Below are positions 26,445 through 35,987 of a DNA stretch of 64,000 bases, piece after piece. This DNA comes from G963556115 sp963678205 (GTDB lineage Bacteria; Planctomycetota; SZUA-567). The DNA is taken from positions 1,426,001-1,490,000 of the forward strand of contig OY782760.1 of the NCBI GenBank assembly GCA_963678205.1, read 5' to 3'. Within the stretch, counting starts at the first letter, position 1, and every line of letters begins with the position of its first letter. The notes beneath the pieces are model-generated. The model was not told the DNA's origin. It made no database searches and worked only from the letters and a program-made list of their open reading frames with translations. The translations under genes and the position numbers were made by a program.

Positions 26445-27405
26445 TAAACTTTTAAAACATCTTAATGCTGCACTTACAGATTATATTGTCTGGGTTTTAC
26501 TTATAGCTATTTTTATTGTTGGTTGCATATTAGAACCAAGTTTTTCAAGTATTTTAAATATTTTAAATATTATGAGCCATGTTGTGCCAATGGCAATGGT
26601 GGTATTTGGTCTAGCTTTTCTATTAATGCTTGGAAGAATAGACTTGAGTGTGGAGTCTACATTTGCTCTTGCGCCAATTATGGCAAATTTAATTGTGATG
26701 AAATGGTTTCCGTTCTTGCCGCCATCTCTCTCAATTATATTTTGTATACTAATTGGGCTAATCGTAGGTTATATTAATGGTTATTTCTCAGTGAAATTGG
26801 GAGTAAGTGACTTCCTTGTAGGTTTGGCAATGCTTCTATTTCTTCGAGGTGTGGTGAAATTTTTGATTCCTGAAGGGCTTTATGGCCTTCCAAAATCATT
26901 TCTCTATTTAGGAAATGCTAGAATATTTGGAGGAAGTTTTTCTGTTTCAATCTTCATTCTTTTAATTGTCGTAGTCATACTGTACATCGTAACCAGATAC
27001 CGTCCTTTTGGGAGAAAACTTCTAGCAACAGGTAGTAATCCAGAAGCAGCATTTATTGGAGGTATCGATACAATAAAAATTCAGATGACAGCATTTATGA
27101 TGTCAGGAGCGTTAGCAGCTTTTGGTGGTATGCTTACTGCTGGTAGGCAGTTGTCTTGTACCAATGGTATGGGTGAGGGTACAAGTATGCAAGCTCTTGC
27201 TGCTGTGGTGCTAGGGGGAGTAGTACTGACCGGTGGTAAAGGAACTATTATTGGAGCACTTGGAGGGGCTTTATTGCTTCAGATAATTGAGAATTTATTG
27301 ACTTTGAGTGGAGTAAATCCATTCTTGCAAGATGCTGTGTTTGGGTTTATTCTGTTATCAGCTATTGTATTCCAGGGAATAAGAACACGTGAACCTGCAA
27401 AATAA
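26434..27405 (+). CDS. Sugar/polyol ABC importer permease, right arm
   Basis: A 323-residue multi-spanning permease of the RbsC family. FLLMLGRIDLSVEST (about residue 65) replaces the usual TGGIDLSVG with an arginine in the loop. GSNPEAAFIGGID near 195 and AAVVLGGVVLTGGKGT near 255 are typical. Translation appears to begin at TTG, overlapping the ATPase gene by 11 bases, with AGGGGTGA upstream, so the two are translationally coupled. The dehydrogenase gene follows 44 bases later. Both this permease and its ATPase are more divergent than the left-arm set, which fits a distinct subfamily. Confidence 0.9.
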   Translation: MENNKLLKHLNAALTDYIVWVLLIAIFIVGCILEPSFSSILNILNIMSHVVPMAMVVFGLAFLLMLGRIDLSVESTFALAPIMANLIVMKWFPFLPPSLSIIFCILIGLIVGYINGYFSVKLGVSDFLVGLAMLLFLRGVVKFLIPEGLYGLPKSFLYLGNARIFGGSFSVSIFILLIVVVILYIVTRYRPFGRKLLATGSNPEAAFIGGIDTIKIQMTAFMMSGALAAFGGMLTAGRQLSCTNGMGEGTSMQALAAVVLGGVVLTGGKGTIIGALGGALLLQIIENLLTLSGVNPFLQDAVFGFILLSAIVFQGIRTREPAK

Positions 27406-27449
27406 TATTTTAAAGTAGTAATAACAAAAGAAGAAAAGAAGGAGCTAAA

Positions 27450-28538
27450 ATGTCAAATGCTATACCGGAAAAGATGTTGGCAGTAACTGCATATGGTCCA
27501 AAAGACTATAGAGTAGAAGAGAAAACAACACCTAGAGCAAAACCAGGGGAAGTAATTATAAAGGTTAAGGCGTGTGGTATTTGTGGTAGTGATGTGCACG
27601 CATATCATGGAGCGGTTGCAGACTGGGGTGATGAGAATACTCCTCCATGGATGATTGCGCCTGTAACCCCTGGGCATGAATTTTGGGGGGAAGTGGTGGA
27701 ACTCGGTGAAGGGGCTGCTGAAAAATATGATCTAGAAATAGGTGATAGAACGATATCAGAACAAATAATTCCTTGCTGGGAGTGCAGATATTGTAAAGAA
27801 GGACTGCATCATCTATGTAATGTTCATAATATATATGGCTTCCAATCAAAGGTTGCTGAAGGTGCTATGGCTGAATATATGCGCTATCCGGTAGGGGCTC
27901 TAGTCTATAAAATTCCTGAAGAATTGAGTCTTGAAGAAGCAGCAGCTATTGAACCGCTGGCTTGTGCTTCACATGCAGTTGAGCGTGGAGATATCAGCTT
28001 GAAAGATACAGTTGTTATTGCTGGGGCAGGTCCAATTGGTTTATTTGCAATTCAAGCGGCAGCATTAAAAAATCCGTATAAATTAGTCGTTATTGATATA
28101 AATAATGAGCGTTTAAAGCTGGCTAAGAAATTGGGTGCAGATATCGTGTTAAATCCAATTGAAGTAAATGTAAAAGATGAAATCAATAATATGACGGAAG
28201 GATACGGCTGTGATGTATTCATTGAAGTTACAGGTAATCCTAATGTTGTAAAGACCGGCCTTGATATACTTAGAAAGCGCGGTCGTTTTGTAGAATTTTC
28301 AGTATTTAGCGGAGAAACGACGGTTGACTGGACAGTAATTGGCGAAAAGAAAGAGTTGAGTATTATAGGCGGGCATTTGAGTCCAAAGATGTATCCTGTA
28401 GCAATAGAATTGCTTGCTAAAAAGAAAGTAACCGTTGATGGTATTGTTACTCATAAGTTCCCATTACGTGATTTTACTGATGCTCTAAAACAAGCAGAAA
28501 ATGGTACGGAATCCATAAAAGTACTACTGATACCGTAA
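27450..28538 (+). CDS. eltD: Zinc alcohol dehydrogenase, erythritol/L-threitol dehydrogenase-like
   Basis: A 362-residue medium-chain dehydrogenase that would oxidise a polyol to a ketose with NAD+. The catalytic zinc site is CGICGSDVHAYHG (about 42-54) with GHEF near 75. The structural zinc cysteines are in CWECRYCKEGLHHLC (about 110-124). The Rossmann motif is AGAGPIGL near 192. Several unusual segments (PEKMxAV at the start, YHGA-x-x-WGDEN, SEQIIPCWEC, TTVDWTVIGEKKEL) match what I recall of characterised erythritol/L-threitol dehydrogenases rather than sorbitol or threonine enzymes. GAAGGAG precedes the ATG. The importer upstream and isomerase downstream form one operon with it. Confidence 0.8.
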   Translation: MSNAIPEKMLAVTAYGPKDYRVEEKTTPRAKPGEVIIKVKACGICGSDVHAYHGAVADWGDENTPPWMIAPVTPGHEFWGEVVELGEGAAEKYDLEIGDRTISEQIIPCWECRYCKEGLHHLCNVHNIYGFQSKVAEGAMAEYMRYPVGALVYKIPEELSLEEAAAIEPLACASHAVERGDISLKDTVVIAGAGPIGLFAIQAAALKNPYKLVVIDINNERLKLAKKLGADIVLNPIEVNVKDEINNMTEGYGCDVFIEVTGNPNVVKTGLDILRKRGRFVEFSVFSGETTVDWTVIGEKKELSIIGGHLSPKMYPVAIELLAKKKVTVDGIVTHKFPLRDFTDALKQAENGTESIKVLLIP

Positions 28539-28631
28539 TAAAAATATCTATTCTTATATTAGTATAATTAATGTTAAATAATAAGTAATTAATACCATAT
28601 TTTGATTAAAAGTATTTGAAAGGTGAAAATT

Positions 28632-29624
28632 ATGGCAAGAAAAGTAAGCATTTTTACCGGGCAATGGGCCGATTTGCCCTTGGAAGAAGTTGCTAAAATA
28701 ATGGGTGATTTTGGGTATGATGGACTTGAAGTAGCATGTTGGGGCGATCATTTTGATCCGATTATAGGAGCTGAGAGTAAGTCATATTGTGAGGATAAAA
28801 TAGCATTATTAAAGAAGTATAATCTTGATCTGCAAAGCTTATCTACTCATGTTGCAGGTCAATTGGTCGGTGATAAGTATGATAAAAGACATGATAACTT
28901 TGTGTCTAAGGAATTACAGGGTAAAGAAAGTGAGATGCGTGAATGGGCGGTAAAGCATATGAAGTGTGTAGCAAAAGCTGCTGCAAACCTTGGAATTAGT
29001 AATGTAAATGGATTCTTCGGAAGTCCTATCTGGCATCTGATATATTCATTCCCACCAGCAGTACCGTCACTTATTGATGATGGTTTTAAGTTGATTGCTC
29101 AAAGGTGGATCCCTATTCTTGACGTCTTTGCAGAAAATGGTATAAAGTATGCTTTTGAAGTTCACCCAGCAGAGATCGCGTTTGATATTGCTTCTGCTCA
29201 GAGGCTACTTGAGGCAATTGATTATCATCCGGCTTTAGGGTTCAACTATGATCCATCTCACTTTGCATACCAAGGTGTTGATTATATATTATTCTTAAAT
29301 ATGTTCAAAGATAAGATTATAAATGTACATATTAAAGATGTCTGGTTTGGCCATGGAGATGGCACTGTCGGAGTTTTCGGAGGGCATACCGATTTTGGTG
29401 ATTCAAGGAGATATTGGGACTTCCGGTCTCCAGGAAGAGGAGATGTTAATTTTGAAGAAATTATTGTTACTTTGAATGCAATAGGATATCAGGGGCCGCT
29501 TTCTGTTGAATGGGAAGACTCACATATGGATAGATTACATGGAGCGAAAGAAGCCAGAGAATTTGTTGCTAGGCTGGATTTTGCTCCATCAACTATTGAC
29601 TTTGATGCGGCTTATTCGGAGTAA
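28632..29624 (+). CDS. Xylose-isomerase-like TIM-barrel protein (sugar isomerase/epimerase)
   Basis: A 330-residue TIM-barrel protein of the sugar phosphate isomerase/epimerase family. Likely metal ligands are in FEVHPAEIAFD, GFNYDPSHFAYQG, INVHIKDV and the terminal SVEWEDSHMD; SPGRGDVNFEEI is a standard family motif. The ATG at 28632 is preferred over an in-frame GTG three codons upstream because AAAGGTG lies at proper spacing. It is the last gene of the right arm and a strong terminator follows. EryC of the Brucella erythritol route is a TIM-barrel isomerase with an analogous place, so this protein may interconvert erythrulose forms. Its exact reaction cannot be read from sequence. Confidence 0.85.
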   Translation: MARKVSIFTGQWADLPLEEVAKIMGDFGYDGLEVACWGDHFDPIIGAESKSYCEDKIALLKKYNLDLQSLSTHVAGQLVGDKYDKRHDNFVSKELQGKESEMREWAVKHMKCVAKAAANLGISNVNGFFGSPIWHLIYSFPPAVPSLIDDGFKLIAQRWIPILDVFAENGIKYAFEVHPAEIAFDIASAQRLLEAIDYHPALGFNYDPSHFAYQGVDYILFLNMFKDKIINVHIKDVWFGHGDGTVGVFGGHTDFGDSRRYWDFRSPGRGDVNFEEIIVTLNAIGYQGPLSVEWEDSHMDRLHGAKEAREFVARLDFAPSTIDFDAAYSE

Positions 29625-29647
29625 AGTAAGTTTAAAAATAAATAACT

Positions 29648-29689
29648 AAATAAATCACAATCAGAATTTATTCTGATTGTGATTTATTT
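29648..29689 (+). terminator. Rho-independent terminator of the right-arm operon
   Basis: AAATAAATCACAATCAGAA and its perfect 19-base complement enclose TTTA, 24 bases after the stop codon. The outer stem provides A- and T-tracts on both strands. Confidence 0.88.
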
Positions 29690-29857
29690 TATAGTTTGTG
29701 AATAGTCTTTTATAATTTTATAGGCTATAATTAAACAAACGATCTTTCTACAGTCTATTGTAAAAGTGTTGTTGACGTGTAATATTTAACTATTAATTCT
29801 AAGAATAAAATATAGTGTAAGGTTATTGGATTTCTTATATTAATATGAGAGTGTGTT

Positions 29858-31327
29858 ATGTTGTGTTTAAAAATAAAAACTTGTAATAAGTTTTATTCAT
29901 TTCTATTTTTTACAATATTATTTAATTTTACCGGGGTTTGCTACGCGCAGCCCGCAGGTAAAAGTAATAGTGTCGATATTGTGGAGGGTATAAAACTTGT
30001 TGAGGAGGGAATTTATGTTTCTCCTAATCATTTTAACTATTATCTATTGATAGTGATAGTTTTGGTGATAGTGTTTATTATTGTTCTACTTGATGATTTA
30101 TTTAAAAGAAGGAATTTGAATAGTCAGAAAAGATTGCTTCAAGTAAGTGAATCTAGATTGCAGATTGCTGTAGGGTCAGCTGGAATTCACCTACGTGAAT
30201 ATGATTTTTTAACAGGTAAGGATATTACGCCTCCTGAATTTGCTGAAACTCTCGGAGTATTCAGTAATATTAGACTTCCGAAACCAAATCTTGATAAAAT
30301 TGCTCAAATATATTTTCATAAAGATGATACTTCTGATTGTAAGAGTCAGTTGGATCGAATAATAAATGGGCAGGAGCAGAAGGTTTTTTTTGAAGCTAGA
30401 GTGCTTAAAGGTGGAAAATATGAATGGAGAGCATTAGTTTGTCAAAGAGCTGGTGTTGGACGAGGTGAGCTTTACCGAGAACGTGTCATACTTTTCAGCT
30501 ATGATATTTCAGTACGAAAGGTGCTTGAAGTTTTTGAAAAAGAGCAGGAAGAAAAATTGATTCATGCTGATAAAATGATTGCTTTAGGTACCTTGGTGGC
30601 TGGGGTTGCTCATGAAATCAATAATCCTAACAGTTCTATAACATTTGGTGTGCCGATTGTTAAAGCCATGTACTCTGATATGTACAGAGAGCTGGAAAAA
30701 TATAGTAGTGAAAGTGGTATAATAAAAATTGGTAGTTATACTCTCAAGGAAGCCAAGGAGGCAGGAGAGACAATGCTTGGAAATATTGAGCAAAGTGCCC
30801 AACGAATCAAAAGGATTGTTACTGATCTTAGAAATTATGCAAGAGCGGATCAATTTGGTGAGATACGTGATAATGTGGATATTAATGATGTTGTAAAATC
30901 CTCAGTTCGTTTATTAAAAAGCTCGCTTAAGGGAAAGTGTGTGTTGAGAATGGAGCTGGCTGAAGCTCTTCCGTTAGTACAAGGTAATTTTCAACGTTTG
31001 GAACAGGTTATAGTAAATCTTGTTAATAATGCTACTGAATCACTCCCATACCCAGAAGGCCATGTCTTGATCTGTACGGATTATAATAAGAATGATGATA
31101 AAGTACATATTATTGTCAGTGATGAAGGTGTTGGAATGAAGAATGAAGTTTTGAGTCAGGTACTCAATCCGTTTTTTACAACAAAGAGAGATCAGGGGGG
31201 AATTGGACTGGGGTTGTCTGTTTCGCACTCAATTGCAAAAGAGCACAGAGGAAGTATTCGGTTTAATTCAAAAGTAGGGGCTGGTACTGTGGTTACTTTT
31301 ACAATCCCGGTAAGTTCTCTTAAATGA
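29858..31327 (+). CDS. Membrane sensor histidine kinase
   Basis: A 489-residue kinase. A signal-like N-terminus (to about residue 30), a short periplasmic stretch and one membrane helix (residues 61-79) are followed by a PAS-like region (about 97-220). The dimerisation/phosphorylation helix has H252 in GVAHEINNPNSSI. The ATPase domain has N-box VNLVNNATES, G1 SDEGVGM, F-box PFFTTK and G2 GGIGLGLS. The class resembles NtrB/AtoS-like kinases that partner sigma-54 activators. The response regulator gene follows 53 bases later. With so little periplasmic sequence, the signal is probably sensed in the membrane or by the PAS-like domain. Target genes are probably the importer operon downstream. Confidence 0.93.
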   Translation: MLCLKIKTCNKFYSFLFFTILFNFTGVCYAQPAGKSNSVDIVEGIKLVEEGIYVSPNHFNYYLLIVIVLVIVFIIVLLDDLFKRRNLNSQKRLLQVSESRLQIAVGSAGIHLREYDFLTGKDITPPEFAETLGVFSNIRLPKPNLDKIAQIYFHKDDTSDCKSQLDRIINGQEQKVFFEARVLKGGKYEWRALVCQRAGVGRGELYRERVILFSYDISVRKVLEVFEKEQEEKLIHADKMIALGTLVAGVAHEINNPNSSITFGVPIVKAMYSDMYRELEKYSSESGIIKIGSYTLKEAKEAGETMLGNIEQSAQRIKRIVTDLRNYARADQFGEIRDNVDINDVVKSSVRLLKSSLKGKCVLRMELAEALPLVQGNFQRLEQVIVNLVNNATESLPYPEGHVLICTDYNKNDDKVHIIVSDEGVGMKNEVLSQVLNPFFTTKRDQGGIGLGLSVSHSIAKEHRGSIRFNSKVGAGTVVTFTIPVSSLK

Positions 31328-31380
31328 TGCCACTATATATGAAGTCCTTATATGATCTTTAAAAATTTTAAGGTGTAATT

Positions 31381-32775
31381 ATGAAGAACAGTAAGAGTAA
31401 AATACTAATAGTTGATGATGAAGTAGTCTGGTGTAATACCATGAAAATTGGACTTGGGTATTGCGGAATTGAAAATGTGGATATTTGCAATGAACCACAA
31501 AATGTTCTTGAACTTCTTCATGTGAATAAATACCAATTGATCTTGCTTGATTTATGTATGCCTAAACTTTCTGGTGAAGAGCTGTTAAAGATGCTTAAGT
31601 TAGAGTATCCTGATATACCAGTTGTTATTGTTACAGCCGAAGAGGATATCGAGGTTGCTGTAAAATGTATGAAGTTGGGGGCTAATAATTATATAACCAA
31701 ACCTGTAGAACCTCACGAATTACTCGCGAGAATTGAGCAGACTTTGAATGTCCACGACCTTGAAAATCAGTTGAGAAGACTTCATACAAGTTTAAACCAG
31801 AAAGATCTTGAACATCCAGAATATTTCAATGAAATCATAACTGTTAATGATGATTTTAAAAAGATATTTCGTTACATTGAAGTAGTTGCTGAATCAAAAA
31901 GTCCAGTACTTCTTCAGGGTGAGTCAGGAACAGGGAAGGAGTTGTTTGCAAGAGCTATCCATAAAGCTAGTAAGTTGGGTGGTGAATTTGTAGGGGTGAA
32001 TATTGCTGCTATGGATGACTCAATGCTTCACTCTACTTTGTTTGGACACCAAAAGGGCGCCTTTACTGGAGCACAGAGTGTGCGTGGTGGGCTTGTCAAT
32101 AAGGCTGATGGGGGTACATTGTTTCTTGATGAAATTGGGGATATGGCAGCAGAAGCACAGGTGAAATTACTCAGGCTGCTGCAAGAAAAAGAGTATTACC
32201 CTCTTGGGTCTGATACTCCAAGAGAGGCTAATATTAGAGTTATAGTAGCAACCCATAGAGATCTGTCAGACGAGAAAATTTTTAGAAAAGATCTTTATTA
32301 TCGACTAAACGCTCATGCAATAATGCTGCCACCACTTCGTGAACATCTAGATGATATTCCAATACTTGTAGAACATTTTGTACGAGAAGTAGCTACTGAT
32401 TACGAACTCAAGTGTCCGGCAATACCTCCAGAATTATTCTTGCTTTTATCTAACTATAACTATCCGGGAAATATTAGAGAGCTTGAAAATATGGTTCGTG
32501 ATGCAGTACTGCGTTCTAATAGAAACAGACTGTCATTGACTTCTTTTAAAGAGCATATAAATAAAAATAGATGCGACTTTGTTGAAAAAATTAATGTCTC
32601 AACAAATGACCTAACAACGTGGCAGAATCTTCCAACTCTGAAGCAAATACAAGAAATACTTATTGATGAAAGTTTGCGACGTTGTGAAAATAATATTTCA
32701 CTAGCTGCCCAGATGTTAGGGATTACTCGACAGGCACTAGGGCAGAGGCTTAAGAAAAAAAGCTGTTCAGACTAA
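31381..32775 (+). CDS. Sigma-54-dependent response regulator (NtrC/AtoC type)
   Basis: The 464-residue activator has three parts. The receiver domain has acidic pocket D12-D13, phospho-acceptor D57 (LILLDLCMPKLSG) and K107. The AAA+ domain has Walker A GESGTGKELF (180-189), the sigma-54-contact loop GAFTGA (226-231) and Walker B GGTLFLDEIGD. The C-terminal Fis-type helix-turn-helix is NNISLAAQMLGITRQALGQR. All catalytic motifs are intact, so it should activate sigma-54 promoters when phosphorylated by the adjacent kinase. The next gene, 602 bases downstream on the same strand, has a sigma-54-like promoter sequence, making the importer operon the prime target. Confidence 0.95.
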   Translation: MKNSKSKILIVDDEVVWCNTMKIGLGYCGIENVDICNEPQNVLELLHVNKYQLILLDLCMPKLSGEELLKMLKLEYPDIPVVIVTAEEDIEVAVKCMKLGANNYITKPVEPHELLARIEQTLNVHDLENQLRRLHTSLNQKDLEHPEYFNEIITVNDDFKKIFRYIEVVAESKSPVLLQGESGTGKELFARAIHKASKLGGEFVGVNIAAMDDSMLHSTLFGHQKGAFTGAQSVRGGLVNKADGGTLFLDEIGDMAAEAQVKLLRLLQEKEYYPLGSDTPREANIRVIVATHRDLSDEKIFRKDLYYRLNAHAIMLPPLREHLDDIPILVEHFVREVATDYELKCPAIPPELFLLLSNYNYPGNIRELENMVRDAVLRSNRNRLSLTSFKEHINKNRCDFVEKINVSTNDLTTWQNLPTLKQIQEILIDESLRRCENNISLAAQMLGITRQALGQRLKKKSCSD

Positions 32776-33075
32776 TTATTATTAACTTTAAAATTTAAAG
32801 GGGGAAAGATTTCTTTAATTGCAAAGTTTTGTTTTTTTATATAACATATTGATCTGTTAATAGTTATATGGAAATTTCCTTTTTTTGTAAACTTTTCTTT
32901 ACAATAATTCAATATGCTATGTGATTGTGGCGGAGAATTACTAAATAATAGTTATCAATTATAATTTAAAATGGGTAGTATAAAGTATTCTACACTGTTA
33001 TTTACATTCAATTAAATGTCATTATATTTTTTTTAAAAAATATTTGATATGTTATGTTATTGCATCGTAAATTTT

Positions 33076-33101
33076 GAGATATTTTCTGATCAAAATATTT
33101 C
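33076..33101. promoter_or_regulatory. Candidate upstream activator site
   Basis: GAGATATTTT-CTGATC-AAAATATTTC has 10-base arms with one mismatch, about 185 bases before the -24 element. NtrC-type activators bind such sites 80-200 bases upstream. AT-richness makes chance plausible. Confidence 0.35.
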
Positions 33102-33284
33102 TTTATTGCATAGTTTCAGGTAAATCATCCTAAATTTGTAATGAATTTGTGGAATTGCCAAGTAATTAATTCTATTACCACACCTGCAAATTTTATTTAT
33201 ACATTTAATATATATATATAAATTTTTAATGTTGTTTCGTAAATAGGCGAATTATATTTGGGGTCACAGTAATGATATGAAACT

Positions 33285-33299
33285 GGTACAGAATTTGTT
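33285..33299 (+). promoter_or_regulatory. Candidate sigma-54 promoter of the LsrB/RhaS-like importer operon
   Basis: TGGTACAGAATTTGT fits the sigma-54 consensus TGGCAC-N5-TTGC with correct spacing between the -24 GG and -12 TG. The -12 element reads TTGT instead of TTGC. It lies 79 bases before the binding-protein start and next to a gene for a sigma-54 activator. Confidence 0.5.
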
Positions 33300-33377
33300 G
33301 TAATAAAAAGTAATATCTAAGAGAAGTTCTTTGATAGTGTGTTTGTTTGATATAGCGAGAATTTTTGGAGGACAATT

Positions 33378-34358
33378 ATGTTAAGAATGTTATTGACGTT
33401 GGTGCTTGCAGTTTGTTTTTTAGTTTTACCAAATGTACATGCTAAGGAATTAGAGATTGTAATGGTAGCAAAGCATGAAGGCATTTCCTGGTTTGACGCT
33501 ATGAGAGTTGGGGTTGATCAGTTTGGTAAGGATAATAAGGATGTAAACGCATATCAGATTGCGCCCGAAGGAGGAGACCCAGCAAAGCAAGTGCAGATGG
33601 TTGAAGATCTTATTGCTAAGGGCGTTGATGCAATACTTGTTGTCCCTAATGATCCTAAAGCAATGATACCAGTTTTGAAACGAGCAAGGGAAGCTGGTAT
33701 TGTTGTTATCAGCCATGAAGCCGAAGCATTAAGAGGTATTGTTGATTATGATCTTGAAGCATTTAATAACGATGATTTTGGACGCTTAATGTTTGGTACG
33801 CTTGCTAAAGAAATGGGTGGTAAAGGCGAATACGCTTGTATAGTTGGCTCACTAACCATGGAAACTCATATGCAGTGGTATAATGCAGGTAAAAAGCTTA
33901 TTGATAAAATGTATCCGAATATGAAAGAAGTTACTGATGGTCCTATGGAGGACAATAACAATGAAACAGTTGCATTCAATAAAGTAAATGAAATTTTAAA
34001 GAGCTACCCAAAGATTAAAGGTTTGATGTCATGCTCTGCTTCAGGATCTGCAATGGAGGCCTTGGCTGTTGAGAAAAAGCGTAGACGCAGTACTAAGGTT
34101 GTAGGTCTTGGGTTACCACACGCAAATGGTCCATATCTTGTTTCTGGTTTTCAGCAGGCTGCAATGTGCTGGAGTCCGGCTGATGCAGGATATGCATGTG
34201 CTGAAGTTGCATATAAGATTTTAAAAGGGGAAAAAATTAAGTCAGGTATGAATTTGGGTAAACCAGGCTATGAATCAATTAAAGTAAGTGATGGTGTTAT
34301 TTTTGGAAATGCACCGCTTGTATTAACTAAAGAAAACTTCAAAGAATATGATTTCTAA
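33378..34358 (+). CDS. Periplasmic sugar-binding protein (LsrB/RhaS-like)
   Basis: A 326-residue binding protein with a signal peptide (MLRMLLTLVLAVCFLVLPN, then VHAKE). Landmarks are EIVMVAKHEGISWFDAMRVG, VDAILVVPNDPKAMIPVLKR, VVISHEAEALRG, IVGSLTMETHMQWYNAGKK and SGFQQAAMCWSPADAGYA. The pattern resembles the branch containing LsrB (autoinducer-2) and RhaS (rhamnose), and like those systems it is followed by one ATPase and two different permeases. AI-2 binding is not established; the characteristic LsrB ligand residues could not be aligned reliably by eye. TTGGAGGAC precedes the ATG. It is probably expressed from the sigma-54-like promoter. Confidence 0.85.
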   Translation: MLRMLLTLVLAVCFLVLPNVHAKELEIVMVAKHEGISWFDAMRVGVDQFGKDNKDVNAYQIAPEGGDPAKQVQMVEDLIAKGVDAILVVPNDPKAMIPVLKRAREAGIVVISHEAEALRGIVDYDLEAFNNDDFGRLMFGTLAKEMGGKGEYACIVGSLTMETHMQWYNAGKKLIDKMYPNMKEVTDGPMEDNNNETVAFNKVNEILKSYPKIKGLMSCSASGSAMEALAVEKKRRRSTKVVGLGLPHANGPYLVSGFQQAAMCWSPADAGYACAEVAYKILKGEKIKSGMNLGKPGYESIKVSDGVIFGNAPLVLTKENFKEYDF

Positions 34359-34475
34359 AGTTTATAGGTAGTATTGTAAGGTAAAGTAAAATTTGGGAGT
34401 CTGATTAGAAACATGGCAACCTCAATATAATCCCAATATTGGTCAGGCTCTCAATTTTAATTTGTAGGAGGCGTG

Positions 34476-35963
34476 ATGACTGAATCACTGCTAAAAGCTG
34501 AAAAGATTGTTAAGTCGTACTATGGTATAAAGGCTTTAGATAATGTTGATTTTCACTTGGATAAAGGAGAAGTATTGTGCCTGGCCGGTACTAACGGATC
34601 TGGGAAATCCACATTGATAAAGTGCATTTCGGGTGTAGAGTCTTTCGATAGTGGGTCAATTACAATAAATGGTGTAAAGAGTAATGAAATATCAGTTATA
34701 GGGGCAATAGAAGCTGGTGTGCAGGTTATTTATCAGGATCTTTCATTATTCCCTGAGCTTACCGTAATGGAGAATATATGTCTTGAACATCAGATGGCTC
34801 AGAAAAAGAAGTTAGTAGACTGGAAACAGATGAGAAGTACAGCCCAAGAGTTGCTAAGCAGACTTGGGGCAGATATTCAGGTTGATACTGATGTACAGGA
34901 TTTATCGGTTGGGAAAAAACAGGTGGTAGCTATTGCTAGAGCGCTAGCCCATAAAGCTAGAGTAATAATTATGGATGAGCCTACAGCTGCACTTACCCGC
35001 AGTGAGGTAAAAAACCTTTTATCTATTATCAAACAGCTTAAAGATGAAGGGATATCAATAATTTTTGTAAGTCATAAACTTGAAGAGTTATTAGAGATCG
35101 CTGACAGATTTACTGTTCTCAGAGATGGAGTAAAAATTGGTGATTATGATCCGGCAACTCTTGATGCAAAGAAGATTAGTTATCTGATGACAGGTAAGTA
35201 TGTTATGTATCGGTTTTATGATGAAACACCGCATTCCAATAACCCAGTTCTTGAGGTAAATAATCTTACTAGAGAGCCACATTACAGAAATATTTCGTTC
35301 TCACTGTTACCTGGTGAAATTGTTGGTATAACAGGCTTGCTTGGTTCTGGCAGAACTGAACTTGCTCTATCGTTATTTGGTCTCAATCCTTCACAAAATG
35401 GTGAGATCAAAATTAATGGTAAAAGTGTAAATATAGATAGTCCATATAAAGCAATTAAGCATGGTATTGGTTTAATTCCAGAAGATAGGCATGGGCAGGG
35501 GGTGTTTGCGGATCATACTATTACAACAAATATTGTAGCGTCAATTATCAAAAAATTAAAAGGATGCTGTGGATGGCTGAGTACAGGTAAGGCAAATGAA
35601 ATTGCTGAGTTCTGGGCAAATAATCTTAATATTAAATTATCAAGTTGCAGTGCTCCAGCAAAAAGTCTATCTGGTGGAAACCAGCAAAAAATGGTTCTGG
35701 CAAAATGGTTGGCTACTGAGCCAACCATATTAATACTAGATAGTCCAACTGTTGGAATCGATGTAGGTTCAAAATCAGAAATATACGATCTTATTTGTTC
35801 GCTTGCTAAAAACGGAATGGGGATTATTTTAATCTCTGATGATCTTGATGAGGTGGTAAATAACTGCAATAGGGTATATGTGATGAAGAATGGTACCTTC
35901 GGCAGGGATTATTCCGGAGAAGAGAGAACATATAAAATTTTTGAAGAAGCAATTAATAGTTAA
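34476..35963 (+). CDS. Sugar ABC importer ATPase (RbsA/LsrA type) with a DSP Walker B in domain 2
   Basis: A 495-residue double ATPase. Domain 1 has GTNGSGKSTLIKC, the signature LSVGKKQVVAIARA and LIMDEPTAALTR. Domain 2 has GLLGSGRTELAL, LSGGNQQKMVLAKW and a Walker B reading LILDSPTVGIDVG, with serine in place of the usual catalytic glutamate. I recall the same DSP variant in some homologous sugar importers, so it is probably natural rather than damage. The ATG at 34476 is chosen over the adjacent GTG because AGGAGG then has four-base spacing. The gene lies between the binding-protein and permease genes. Confidence 0.92.
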   Translation: MTESLLKAEKIVKSYYGIKALDNVDFHLDKGEVLCLAGTNGSGKSTLIKCISGVESFDSGSITINGVKSNEISVIGAIEAGVQVIYQDLSLFPELTVMENICLEHQMAQKKKLVDWKQMRSTAQELLSRLGADIQVDTDVQDLSVGKKQVVAIARALAHKARVIIMDEPTAALTRSEVKNLLSIIKQLKDEGISIIFVSHKLEELLEIADRFTVLRDGVKIGDYDPATLDAKKISYLMTGKYVMYRFYDETPHSNNPVLEVNNLTREPHYRNISFSLLPGEIVGITGLLGSGRTELALSLFGLNPSQNGEIKINGKSVNIDSPYKAIKHGIGLIPEDRHGQGVFADHTITTNIVASIIKKLKGCCGWLSTGKANEIAEFWANNLNIKLSSCSAPAKSLSGGNQQKMVLAKWLATEPTILILDSPTVGIDVGSKSEIYDLICSLAKNGMGIILISDDLDEVVNNCNRVYVMKNGTFGRDYSGEERTYKIFEEAINS

Positions 35964-35987
35964 AAAGCAATTAGTCAAGGTAATAAT

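Larger units (their letters stand above)
32776..33377. other. Control region between the activator gene and the importer operon
   Basis: 602 bases of very AT-rich DNA without a gene. It holds a candidate sigma-54 promoter and a possible upstream activator site, listed separately. No clear terminator was seen after the activator gene. Confidence 0.6.
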
